64,000 nt of DNA from Pseudomonadota bacterium (GTDB lineage Bacteria > Myxococcota_A > UBA796 > GCA-2862545): the NCBI GenBank assembly GCA_023954855.1, contig JAGSGY010000004.1:62001-126000 (forward strand), in the 5' to 3' direction. The notes beneath the pieces were generated by a model. The model was not told where the DNA came from, made no database searches, and saw nothing but the letters and a program-made list of their open reading frames with translations. Below are positions 1-8,915 of the stretch, one piece after another. Within the stretch, counting starts at the first letter, position 1. The number at the start of each line of letters is the position of its first letter. Position numbers and translations under genes: made by a program.

Positions 1-3000
1 GCGGCTTCACCACCGCCTCGACCTCGCGCAACGCCTCGGCAAACACGGGGTCATCGCGAAGACCGCGACCCGCCTGGTCCACCTGCGAGCCAGGGCCGGG
101 GAACACCACCACCAGCCGACGCTTCGAGGGCGTCGACACCGGTCCACGGGCCACCAACTCGAGGTGAGACAGGAGCTCGTCGCGGGTCTCGACGACTTCG
201 GCCGAGCGCGCCTTGGTGTGCAGCTGAGCCCGGCGTCCAAGTGCCGCACAGATGGCCTCGAGCGGCCACTCCGGGTGGGCATCGAGATGACTGTGGAGCG
301 CCATCGCCTCGACAGCGAGCGCCTGCTTGGAAGGCCCAGAGAGCGCTACGAGTTGGGCTTCTGCCTTCTGCGAGGACAGCGGCGGAGCGGCCTCGAGAAT
401 CATGTGGCAGTTCGTGCCGCCGATGCCGAGTGCGTTGACAGCGACCCGGAACGGCGACCCATGCAGGGGCTCTGCCGCGCCGATGGGCCGCGGACCGTCC
501 GCACTCTGCATGTGGCGAGGGTCCAAGCTGGAGAACGCCGCAATCGGCGGGGCCACGCCGTCTTGAATGGCCAGCACCGACTTGATGACGGCAGCCACCC
601 CCGCCGCCGACAGCAAGTGCCCGATGTTCGACTTCACCGAGGTCAGCGCCGCCCGCGAGTCCCCGTACACGGTGCGCATGGCGCGCAGCTCGACGGCATC
701 GCCAATCGCCGTGGCGGTTCCGTGCGCCTCGATCATCGACACGGTCTTCGGCTCGATGTTCGCTTCGGCAAGGGCTCGACGGGCGGCGCGAATCTGCCCA
801 CGCGGATTGGGCGCCATGCCCGAGAAGGCCTGCCCGTCGTTGGTCACCGCGCTGCCGCGAATGACGGCGAGCACCCGGTCGCCATCGGCCCGAGCCTGGG
901 CCAGCGACTTGAGCACGACCGCGCCGGCCCCCTCCCCCGGTACGAAGCCATCGGCCTCTGCCGTGAATGGACGGCACTGTCCGGAGCTCGAGAGCACCCG
1001 GTTCGGCCCAAACAGGGCGTAGGTCATCGGAGAGTGTGTGATCTCGACGCCGCCGGCGAGCGCGACCGTGCACTCGCCAAGCTGGATGGCCCGTCTGGCC
1101 TGGTGAATGGCCACCACCGACGATGCGCAGGCGGCCTGAACGACGACCGCCCCACCGGTGAGCTCGAAGGCGCGGCTCACACGGGCGGCGACGATGCTGT
1201 TCGTGCCGTTCTCCATGCGCCCGGTCATGTCCATGTCGCCGCGTTCTACGGCATCGAGGAAGGTCCGCGCGGTGATCGGACTCTCCCCGGAAGAGGCGAA
1301 GACGCCCACGTCCCCACGTCCGACGCCTGCGTGCTGAAGCGCGCTCGCGCAGGCCTCTAGGAAGAGACGCTGCCTCGGGTCCATGGCCGCGCCCTCTGCG
1401 GGGCTGATCGCAAAGAAGCTCGGGTCAAAGTCGAACACGCCGTCGACGAACGCCCCCGTGGGACAGAGCTTGGGGTCGCGACGAAGCTGACGCGCGTGGT
1501 CCCAGCGGTCTTCAGGCACCGGACCAAACTGCGCCTCACCGGAGCTGAGGATCTGCCAGAACTCTTCGAGGGTGTTCGCGCCCGGGAAACGGAGCCCCAT
1601 ACCGATGATGGCGACGTCATCGGAGCGGACCACCGGGTTGAGGTCGTCAGTGGCCTCGATCGGGGCGGGCTCGCCCCCCAAGAAGGCCGCGAGCTCGGCG
1701 ATGGTCGAGCAGGCCAACAGGGCCTCGTGGGGGATGCGCTCATTGAGCGTGTCTTCGAGTACCGCGTGCACCATCGCGGCCTGCAGGGACGTTCCGCCCA
1801 CCTCGCGAAAGTCATCGTGAAGTCCGAGCGAGCTCGCCGGAACCTCGAGCGCCTCGGCCCAGGCCAAGCGCACCTGGTCGGTCAAGTCTGCGGAGGGCCC
1901 CGCGACGACGGGGTCTGCGGCCGGAGCTGCAAACGCCTGAAGCTCTCCCGCCTCGTAGCGCTCCCGCAACAGGCCACGCTGTAGCTTGCCACTGGTGGTG
2001 CGCGGAATCTGCTTCGCCCCGACTTCGAGGACGACATCGGGACGACGTCCAAAGCGCTCCGCCACCGCACGGGACAGCGATTCGACCACCTCTTCTTTTG
2101 AGCGGGTGCGTGAGCGGATGGTGACCGCGACGCAGAGGATGTCACGCCCGAGGCGCTCGTCGTAGGACCCAAACACCGCTATCCGGCGTGGGTGCAGGCC
2201 CTCGACCTCGCCCAGGCAGTCTTCGACGTCATGCGCATAGTGCTTGGCCCCGTGCAGAAACACGATGTCTTTGACGCGCCCGGTGATGAACAGCCGACCC
2301 TCGCGGACGAAGCCGAGATCACCGGTACGCAGCCAGCTCTCACGAAACTGTTCTTGGGGCCTTGGATTCGGACCGAAGTAGCCCGACGTAATCGACGGTC
2401 CCCTCGCCTCGATCTCACCGACCTGGTCCTCGGTGAGCAGTTGGCCCGACCCATCGACGATGCGGAGTTCCATGCCCGGCAGCGGCGTGCCGCAGCAGAC
2501 GAAGCCCACGCCGTCGACATCGTCCCGCACACCCACACCCGCACCCAAACTGGCCCGTTGGAGCCGCACCATCGACGGTGCCGCGTAGTCGTGCATCGCC
2601 GTCAAGCAAAGACTCGCCTCGGCGAGGCCGTAGCCTGGGGTCAGCGCCGTGGCCGAGAAGCCATGGTCAGACAAGGCCTGTTCGAAGCGCTGCATCGTCG
2701 TCCAGCTGATCGGCTCGGCACCGAGCAGCACAATGCGGAGAGCGGAGAGATCAACGCCCTCCAGGTCCTCCGCCCGCACCCGGTCGGCGGTCGTCGCCAG
2801 GCCAAATGTGGGTGTTGCGGTGATGTTCGAGCGATGTCGGCTCATCGCCCCAAGCCACTCGCCTGGCCGCTTCAGGAAGTGACGCGGACGCATCAGCAGC
2901 TGGTCACACCGATTCACGATCGGCAGCAGGTGGTAGCCGATCAAGCCCATGTCGTGGTGAAGGGGAAGCCAGCTCGCAAAGCGGTCGCCATCGACGCCGC

Positions 3001-4471
3001 CCACGTGAGAGAAGATGGCCGCCGCATTCGCGAGCAGGTTGGCGTGGCTGAGCTGGACGCCCTTCGGGTCGCCGGTGCTGCCTGAGCTGAACTGGATGAG
3101 GGCGACGTCCTTGGGGCCACTCGGCGTGGAGGGGACCACGCCGGCCGCGCGATGTTTGAGCAGGTCTGCACAATTGAACGGACCGGGTTCGTCGCTGACA
3201 ACCGCCGGAAAGTCCAGGAGCGCGAGTACCCGTCGCACTCGAGCTTCGGCGTCGTCGTCACGGCCGCTCGATGGCGCCAGAATCACCGGAACCATGCCCC
3301 CAAGCAGGCTGGCCCAGAGCATGACCACCGTCTGCTCGGGTCGGTCCACCCGAAGGACAAGCGGTCGAGCGGCAGTCTGCCCTCGCTGTCGAAGGGCATC
3401 GAGCGCATGCAGAGCGCGTTCACGAATGGCGCCGTAGGTCTCGAAGCGGTCCGGCTCCCCCTCGACGACCCAGGTCACTCCAAGCTCGGTGCCAGCGACG
3501 GCATCGAGCGCATCCACCAGCGTCCCCGGCGAGGGGTCGGCGCCGCGTCCTTTGATGTGGGCATCCGCCGTAGGAAGCCCTCGACTCGGCGCGCAGCCTC
3601 GGGTTCCACGAAACAGCCGGTGGCCGAGGACATCTGTGTAGATGGGCAGATCAGGCCCAGCGAGCCCAGGGAGGGCTCCGGCGAGCTCGGGGTAGCGCTC
3701 GAGCACCAGTCGCCTTGCAGCGCTGACTCCGAGAAACAGCTCAAAGGTGCGCTCGAGGCGAGTCCAGAAGCCCGTCGCACAGGCCCTGCGCTCGAGATCG
3801 GTCAGGTCCAAGGCCTGGAGGTGAGCGATGTCGGTGACGACGTGCTGCGTCTCTTCGACCCGATGCAGGCGGTGGGCCTCGAGCCAGAGCCCGCCAACCT
3901 GTTCCGACTCGGCGTCGAGACACTCGTGCAGGTAGAGGGTGTACTCCTCGAAGAACAGCGTCTCAATCCAGCAGAAGTAGTGCTGAACCGCTCCACTTGG
4001 GTACGCATCCCTCGCGTACGTGTGCAGCAGCTCCGGCTTGTTGGGCGCGAAGGCCCGCTCGAAGTCTTCGGCCCAGTCGGGATGAAGTGCGAGCAAGCGC
4101 TCGGAGTAGCGGTCGAACACCGCGATGTGCTTGAGTTCCTCTTCCGAGAGCATCGTGGCTGAGCGCGTTGGACCGAGCACGTCACTCTCAGCCTCGATGA
4201 AGCCCCGAAGGTGATGCTCGAGCAGCGAGAAGGTCCTGCAGATCTCGAGTCCGGCCGCCCATTGAAAGGCTCGGTACCCTTCCGGGTGGGCCCTCAGCGC
4301 CTCGACATCCACGCCCATGGAGCTGAGCATGCGATCGGGGATGTGCACCACCCCGTCCACCGCCTCGGTCCAAGGCAAGTCGCGCTCGAGGTCGAAGCGG
4401 TACCGGGTGTTCCGCGCATCAATGCGAGCACACTGCGTCGGAAGGTCCCGATAGACAACGCCCAGGCTCAC
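1..4471 (-). CDS. Hybrid AurF-like oxygenase / FAAL / ACP / KS-AT polyketide synthase, 3' end outside window
   Basis: One uninterrupted reading frame of 1490 codons runs from a GTG at 4471 (GGGGGA just upstream, in-frame TAA further up, no other start between) off the left edge. Domain order: residues about 70-215 carry an AurF-type diiron ligand pattern (E76; E112-x2-H115; E175/E176; H203-x3-E207-x2-H210). Residues about 310-860 are an acyl-AMP ligase with SSGSTGDPKG near 460 and the FAAL hallmark LPLHHDMGLIG. An ACP follows with phosphopantetheine serine S895 (GGTSLQ). A ketosynthase starts near 950 with Cys1115 (QAACASS), His1250 (EAHGTA) and His1285 (KSNIGH). An acyltransferase begins near 1454 (FPGPGSQ) and is cut. 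Known: FAALs load fatty acids directly onto ACPs; AurF-family enzymes oxidise amines. Inferred: an acyl starter is activated, possibly oxidised, then extended. The product is unknown. Confidence 0.93.
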   Translation of the reverse strand, partial: MSLGVVYRDLPTQCARIDARNTRYRFDLERDLPWTEAVDGVVHIPDRMLSSMGVDVEALRAHPEGYRAFQWAAGLEICRTFSLLEHHLRGFIEAESDVLGPTRSATMLSEEELKHIAVFDRYSERLLALHPDWAEDFERAFAPNKPELLHTYARDAYPSGAVQHYFCWIETLFFEEYTLYLHECLDAESEQVGGLWLEAHRLHRVEETQHVVTDIAHLQALDLTDLERRACATGFWTRLERTFELFLGVSAARRLVLERYPELAGALPGLAGPDLPIYTDVLGHRLFRGTRGCAPSRGLPTADAHIKGRGADPSPGTLVDALDAVAGTELGVTWVVEGEPDRFETYGAIRERALHALDALRQRGQTAARPLVLRVDRPEQTVVMLWASLLGGMVPVILAPSSGRDDDAEARVRRVLALLDFPAVVSDEPGPFNCADLLKHRAAGVVPSTPSGPKDVALIQFSSGSTGDPKGVQLSHANLLANAAAIFSHVGGVDGDRFASWLPLHHDMGLIGYHLLPIVNRCDQLLMRPRHFLKRPGEWLGAMSRHRSNITATPTFGLATTADRVRAEDLEGVDLSALRIVLLGAEPISWTTMQRFEQALSDHGFSATALTPGYGLAEASLCLTAMHDYAAPSMVRLQRASLGAGVGVRDDVDGVGFVCCGTPLPGMELRIVDGSGQLLTEDQVGEIEARGPSITSGYFGPNPRPQEQFRESWLRTGDLGFVREGRLFITGRVKDIVFLHGAKHYAHDVEDCLGEVEGLHPRRIAVFGSYDERLGRDILCVAVTIRSRTRSKEEVVESLSRAVAERFGRRPDVVLEVGAKQIPRTTSGKLQRGLLRERYEAGELQAFAAPAADPVVAGPSADLTDQVRLAWAEALEVPASSLGLHDDFREVGGTSLQAAMVHAVLEDTLNERIPHEALLACSTIAELAAFLGGEPAPIEATDDLNPVVRSDDVAIIGMGLRFPGANTLEEFWQILSSGEAQFGPVPEDRWDHARQLRRDPKLCPTGAFVDGVFDFDPSFFAISPAEGAAMDPRQRLFLEACASALQHAGVGRGDVGVFASSGESPITARTFLDAVERGDMDMTGRMENGTNSIVAARVSRAFELTGGAVVVQAACASSVVAIHQARRAIQLGECTVALAGGVEITHSPMTYALFGPNRVLSSSGQCRPFTAEADGFVPGEGAGAVVLKSLAQARADGDRVLAVIRGSAVTNDGQAFSGMAPNPRGQIRAARRALAEANIEPKTVSMIEAHGTATAIGDAVELRAMRTVYGDSRAALTSVKSNIGHLLSAAGVAAVIKSVLAIQDGVAPPIAAFSSLDPRHMQSADGPRPIGAAEPLHGSPFRVAVNALGIGGTNCHMILEAAPPLSSQKAEAQLVALSGPSKQALAVEAMALHSHLDAHPEWPLEAICAALGRRAQLHTKARSAEVVETRDELLSHLELVARGPVSTPSKRRLVVVFPGPGSQVDQAGRGLRDDPVFAEALREVEAVVKP

Positions 4472-4577
4472 AGTTCCCCCGCTAACAAGATGAACTCTTG
4501 GGTTTTACCGGAGCGGACGCACTCTGTCGCCAGCGGCGTAAGTGGCATGTGAGTTTTTGGCATCGCTCGAGGCGAAT

Positions 4578-5504
4578 TCAGTCGCGGCTACGCTCTTCGC
4601 CAATCAGGAAGAAGCACGGATAGAGCACAAGCATCGCCGGGGGGAACATGCCGAGCTCAAGGGTGGCCCACAGGATGATGTGGAACAGCATTCCGATGGC
4701 CAAGTAGACCTCTCGAAACCGCACCTTGCGGAGCCATCGCCCCATCCGGCCGAGTCGTCCGGTTCCGGTGGCGAACAGCGCCACGAGCATCAGAGGTGCG
4801 GCGAGCTCCCACCAGATCGTCCCCGCCGTGCCCAGTCGCGTGATCCAGTGAAAGAGCGCGCCCGGGTTGGTGAAGTCCGCCCGGGACATGATCGGGTCCT
4901 GAAGGATGTAGTGCAGCGCGTCGTACCGCCCCATCACCGACCAAGTGCTCGCCCCCTTCTCGAGGCCTGCGTCAAAGTACATCCACACCACCTGCAGGAT
5001 GAACAGGCGTCGAGCCCACCCGCCGATGCGTACCGCATCATCGCGGAAGGCGCGCGTGCGCAGCCAAGCGTCGACCGACAGGGTCTTGCCGGCACCCGAG
5101 AACGCGAGCACCAGGAACAGATTGCGGTACAGCCGGTCGATGGCCCGGTCCGCGACGGGCAAGAAGTCCTCGAGCTGCGCATAGCAGAGAGCAAGCATCA
5201 GCGCAGAGGTGCGGGTGAAGGTGCCCGTCGACACCATCACGCAGAGCCAAGCGACCAACCAGAACAAGCCGACGGACGTCTCGGTGGTGCCGCCGAAAAT
5301 CTGACCGAACAGAGGCTGCTCAGCGCCGATCGCGGTCACCGACCAACCTCCCAGCTCCTCGGGCGACCACATCACGTCGTGCAAGCCCAAGAACCAGACG
5401 TGAAGTAGGTCGCTGAGAAGCACGAGGGGCATCAGCACGCGCACCGCGGCCAGCGTGGTCGCCGACTCTTCGGTGTTCCAGAAGGCGACCCAGCGGCGGA
5501 TCAT
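4578..5504 (-). CDS. HTTM-domain integral membrane protein
   Basis: A 308-residue polytopic membrane protein with several hydrophobic segments rich in Leu, Trp and Phe. It resembles the HTTM (horizontally transferred transmembrane) domain of vitamin-K-dependent gamma-carboxylase-like proteins; typical features are the N-terminal RRWVAFWNTEES followed by a helix and the FDAGLEKG stretch. The ATG at 5504 overlaps the stop of the upstream gene by four bases (ATGA), so the two are probably translationally coupled. It is the third gene of an operon with a spermidine-synthase-like protein and a small exported protein. The substrate is unknown. About 106 bp without a recognisable terminator separate it from the downstream PKS gene, so read-through is possible. 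Confidence 0.8.
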   Translation of the reverse strand: MIRRWVAFWNTEESATTLAAVRVLMPLVLLSDLLHVWFLGLHDVMWSPEELGGWSVTAIGAEQPLFGQIFGGTTETSVGLFWLVAWLCVMVSTGTFTRTSALMLALCYAQLEDFLPVADRAIDRLYRNLFLVLAFSGAGKTLSVDAWLRTRAFRDDAVRIGGWARRLFILQVVWMYFDAGLEKGASTWSVMGRYDALHYILQDPIMSRADFTNPGALFHWITRLGTAGTIWWELAAPLMLVALFATGTGRLGRMGRWLRKVRFREVYLAIGMLFHIILWATLELGMFPPAMLVLYPCFFLIGEERSRD

Positions 5505-6136
5505 GGGGCCTCCCGGTCGAACACCCGCGTGAAGTGCACGCGTTTGCTGTAGCCGGGGTGCGGCTCGCCCGACTTCAGCCGCAGGGAGCGCCGAAAGCCA
5601 ATCCGCACCTTCTCGGCGTCGGGGTGGGCTTCGAAGACCTGATCCGCCAACCAGTCGGTGAACGGGTCGAACGCCGGCGGTGGCTTGTTGCCCGGGTTGT
5701 AGACCGCGCGAACCCGTCGGGCTGCGAACACCGGCGCCATGAAGTCCGCATCGGGGTCGAGGTCGACGTAGACGTCCCGAAAGGCGCCATCCTCGTACAC
5801 CGCGATCTCGAACCGATGCGGCTGCATGTCGGGGAACGCGAACAATCCCCACCCCTGGCCGGTGCCCGTGAACTGGAAGATCGGCTTGAACGGCCACACC
5901 AGCGCTTCTCGGGTGCCTCGCAGACGAGCGGTCCACCACTTGCCAAGGGCGTGGACTTCCTCGCGGCTCTTCTCGATGCCGAAGGCGGCGAAGTTGTCGA
6001 CCCACGCGTCGAGCTCGGCCTGCGCGCTCGGGTCCTTCAGCGCGGAGTCCTTGAGCTCTGGCGGGTTCGGAATCGCGGCCACGGCCTGGGACAAGATGAC
6101 CAGCGCGATCAGGCCTGCCCGCAGCTCCGCCTTCAT
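5501..6136 (-). CDS. Exported protein of unknown function, HTTM partner
   Basis: A 211-residue protein with an N-terminal signal or anchor helix (ALIVILSQAVA-type, residues about 6-21) and a soluble remainder rich in Trp, Pro and acidic residues. I do not recognise the family. It overlaps its neighbours by four bases at both ends (ATGA at 6133-6136 and at 5501-5504), so it is made stoichiometrically with the membrane transferase-like protein upstream and the HTTM protein downstream. That context suggests a periplasmic or membrane-face accessory subunit. Confidence 0.7.
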   Translation of the reverse strand: MKAELRAGLIALVILSQAVAAIPNPPELKDSALKDPSAQAELDAWVDNFAAFGIEKSREEVHALGKWWTARLRGTREALVWPFKPIFQFTGTGQGWGLFAFPDMQPHRFEIAVYEDGAFRDVYVDLDPDADFMAPVFAARRVRAVYNPGNKPPPAFDPFTDWLADQVFEAHPDAEKVRIGFRRSLRLKSGEPHPGYSKRVHFTRVFDREAP

Positions 6137-8850
6137 TCCAGGCCGCCCGCATCATCGCCAAACAGGGAGCCGGCTTCCGGAACCTCGTAGACAGGAAGCT
6201 CTTCGCCCTCGAGGTAGTCGCGCAGCTCGTTCTGCCAGACCTCGGCCTCGGCCAGATAGGCAGACCGCTCGAGTGGAGTGCTGGCCATGCGCGCCGCCGC
6301 AGACATCGCCGAGATGCCCCGGACCCAATCCTCGAGCGCCCGGTACTCGCGGGCGAGCTGAGCCATGCCAGGCGCATCGCCCTCAAGGGAGTCCTCGGGC
6401 ACGTCGAGGAATGGCACCATCACCTCGAAGTTCTCGCCCTGGGTCGAGGAGTGCAGGTGGCGCGGTGCGCTGTACTCGACGCGCATGTTGTCGTCGGTGT
6501 TGCGCTCGATATCGCCGGCCACCGCGAGGGCGCCATCGCGGCCCATCTGGTAGCGGGCGACAATCTGGGACGGACGACCGAGGTCGACCCGCTCGAGCTC
6601 ATCCCGGACGCGCGGCCATCGCGTGTACAGCGACTCAGCCGCCTCGAGTCCTGGGTTGAGCGGACGATCCGAGCCGATCATCACCAGGTCGGCATCCTCG
6701 ATGGTCCGGTACAGGAGCACGTGCGGGTACACATCTGCGAAGGTGCCGATGATGCTGCGCAGGTCCTTGTCGTCCATGCCGTACAGCTGGACCCACTGGG
6801 CCCACACACCGCCATCCTTGAGGCGGGTCTTGCCCATCTCTAGGAACTCGCGCGTGAACAGGTTCGACACGCCCGTAATCCAGGGATTGGACGGCTCGTT
6901 GATCACCGCGTCGTAGGTGCCCGGCGCGGTGAGGAGTACGTGGTTGCGCCCATCATTGGCAATCAGCTCCACCCGAGGATCGTCGAGCACGCCAAAGTTG
7001 TAGGAATCGAAGTAGCGGGCGGCCGTGAGAATCGACGGTTCGAGCTCGACCACATCGATGCGCTGGGCATCATCGATGAGGGTCACCGCTCCTGCAGTCA
7101 CACCCGAAGCCAGACCGACCACCAGGACGTCATCGGGCGTCTCGACGTACTGAAACGCCAGAAGCGCCACGAGCACCTGCGTCGGCATGTCGACCGTCGT
7201 GGATGCGTCGACCTTGCCGTTGTTGGCGAGCCAGATGTTGTCGGAGTTGCGGTTACGCGCCACGGTGACGACGCTGACCAGGCCCTCTTCGTAGAAGACC
7301 AGCTCGTACTCGTCGACGGCATAGCTCTTGATGCCCGCGCGGCTGTGGTCCGAGAACGAGGTCACGTACTTGTACATGCCCGCGGTCATCAGAAGCTCAT
7401 CCCACGGCGGCTTGCGAGCCACGAACCCGAGCAGCACAGCAACGATGGCCAGGGCCCCTGTGGCTTGGAATCGGCGCTGGTCTTCGGGGTTGGCCAAGAA
7501 GCAGACCGCCGCCGCAACCAGGTTGGCTGCCGCGGCCACGAAGATGGCGCCTTGCACGCCAATCGTCGGAAGCAGCGCGAAGCCCGCAAGGGCGGCACCG
7601 AACACGCCGCCGAGCGTGTTCGCCCCGTAGATGCGTCCAACGGGTCCACCGAGCGCATCTGCACTGCCAATGACGGCGCGGACCGCGACGGGGAACGCGA
7701 TGCCCATCAGAATCGCAGGCGGCGTCATGACCAGGACGGCCAGAAGAAGGCTCGTCACCCACATCCAGAACGGATCGCTCTCGGCGCCAGTCCAGTCGAA
7801 GATCCACACGTACCAGAACGGAAGCTCCTGAAACACGTACATCAGGGCGTAGCTGGCAGCAGCCACACCGACTTCGACTGCCGCAAGAAGGCGAAGCACG
7901 CCCGTTGGGCCGCCCTTGGCCAGGGCCCTGTCCGCCATGCCGCCGCCGATCTTTCCGCCGATGGCGATGCCCGCCAGGAAGGCGAGAAGCATCAGCGAGA
8001 ACGCGTAGACCGACGCACCGAGCAGCAACACGAGCAGCCGGGTCCAGGCCACCTCGTAGATCAGGGACGCGACGCCAGCGAGAAAGGCGACGCCCATGAC
8101 CGGAACCAGTCGAGGCACAAAGCCGCCACCCGAGACATCTTCTTCGATCGTGGCGTGCTCGGCGCCGGTGGCCCAGCGGTCGACGGCGAGAGCGATGACT
8201 CCGAGCAAGAGGTTCGCGCCGGCCACAATCAGCGTGGTGACCCAGAGTCCCAAGCTCGGCAGCAACACGAAGCCGGCCGCCCAGGTCCCGAAGACAGCAC
8301 CCGCCGTGTTGACACTGTACAGCGTGCCGACCCGGTCACCCGCGGCACCGAGTCGGTCGGTCGCGAAGCGCGCGAGCAGGGGCAAGGTCGCGCCCATCGC
8401 CGCGGTCGGAATGATGAGGCCCGCGCCGAGCAGCACCAGCTGCAAGAGGGCGAAGCTCCAGGGCGTCAGGTCGAATGCGCGCCACGCACCGAGGTAGACC
8501 GGCTGCAGAAGTCCAACGATGGTCGGAAAGATCAGCGCGTACACGCCAATCAGTGCCTCGAGCCAGCCGTAGGCCGCGAGCGGTCGCCGAATGCGGTCGG
8601 CCATCCTCGCCATCGCGAAGCCACCGACGGCGAGGCCCAACATGAAGGCCGAAAGCACCGCCGAGATCGCGAAGTGGGACGTGCCAAACACGAGCTGAAG
8701 CTGTCGCGCCCAGACCGTTTGGTACACGAGCGCCGTGGCTCCGGACACGAAGAACATCGGCAGCAGAGCAGATAGAGCCCTGGCTCGACGCATGCGCGCA
8801 GAGAAGTCGTCGAGGTCCGGCCCGCCACCAGTGTTCTGTTCGTCGCTCAT
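6133..8850 (-). CDS. Membrane-embedded spermidine-synthase-like methyltransferase-fold protein
   Basis: About 905 residues. The N-terminal 450 or so residues form two homologous blocks of hydrophobic helices; both contain the ATALVYQTVWARQL / ASLIYEVAWTRLL repeat typical of MFS-like spermidine-synthase fusions. The C-terminal half is a SpeE-like Rossmann domain with a SAM-binding loop (VVGLASGVTAGAV), the acidic motif VVELEP and NEPSNPWITGVSNLFT. Known: soluble SpeE transfers aminopropyl groups, but these membrane fusions are poorly characterised. I chose ATG 8850 because GAGG lies six bases upstream; an in-frame start at 8883 has no Shine-Dalgarno. First gene of an ATGA-coupled operon, divergent from the TPR gene at 8916. 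Confidence 0.85.
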   Translation of the reverse strand: MSDEQNTGGGPDLDDFSARMRRARALSALLPMFFVSGATALVYQTVWARQLQLVFGTSHFAISAVLSAFMLGLAVGGFAMARMADRIRRPLAAYGWLEALIGVYALIFPTIVGLLQPVYLGAWRAFDLTPWSFALLQLVLLGAGLIIPTAAMGATLPLLARFATDRLGAAGDRVGTLYSVNTAGAVFGTWAAGFVLLPSLGLWVTTLIVAGANLLLGVIALAVDRWATGAEHATIEEDVSGGGFVPRLVPVMGVAFLAGVASLIYEVAWTRLLVLLLGASVYAFSLMLLAFLAGIAIGGKIGGGMADRALAKGGPTGVLRLLAAVEVGVAAASYALMYVFQELPFWYVWIFDWTGAESDPFWMWVTSLLLAVLVMTPPAILMGIAFPVAVRAVIGSADALGGPVGRIYGANTLGGVFGAALAGFALLPTIGVQGAIFVAAAANLVAAAVCFLANPEDQRRFQATGALAIVAVLLGFVARKPPWDELLMTAGMYKYVTSFSDHSRAGIKSYAVDEYELVFYEEGLVSVVTVARNRNSDNIWLANNGKVDASTTVDMPTQVLVALLAFQYVETPDDVLVVGLASGVTAGAVTLIDDAQRIDVVELEPSILTAARYFDSYNFGVLDDPRVELIANDGRNHVLLTAPGTYDAVINEPSNPWITGVSNLFTREFLEMGKTRLKDGGVWAQWVQLYGMDDKDLRSIIGTFADVYPHVLLYRTIEDADLVMIGSDRPLNPGLEAAESLYTRWPRVRDELERVDLGRPSQIVARYQMGRDGALAVAGDIERNTDDNMRVEYSAPRHLHSSTQGENFEVMVPFLDVPEDSLEGDAPGMAQLAREYRALEDWVRGISAMSAAARMASTPLERSAYLAEAEVWQNELRDYLEGEELPVYEVPEAGSLFGDDAGGLE

Positions 8851-8915
8851 GTGCCGCCTCGCATACCTCGAAACGCGATACACTGCCTTCCTTCCTCCAG
8901 CCCCCCTCCCGCCGC

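Noticed and set aside
164-4162. Three long plus-strand open frames (about 300-400 codons) opposite the PKS gene
   Set aside because: Their translations are Arg/His/Gly-rich without any domain, and the minus strand carries a continuous, motif-complete PKS in the same region. They are shadows of high-GC coding sequence.
4578-6386. A 602-residue single protein covering the HTTM gene and upstream sequence
   Set aside because: The N-terminal half is a shifted frame over two other real genes; the ATGA overlap at 5501-5504 gives the HTTM start.
6940-8775. A 611-codon plus-strand open frame
   Set aside because: Antisense to the spermidine-synthase-like gene; composition is dominated by His, Arg, Gln and Gly, with no signature.
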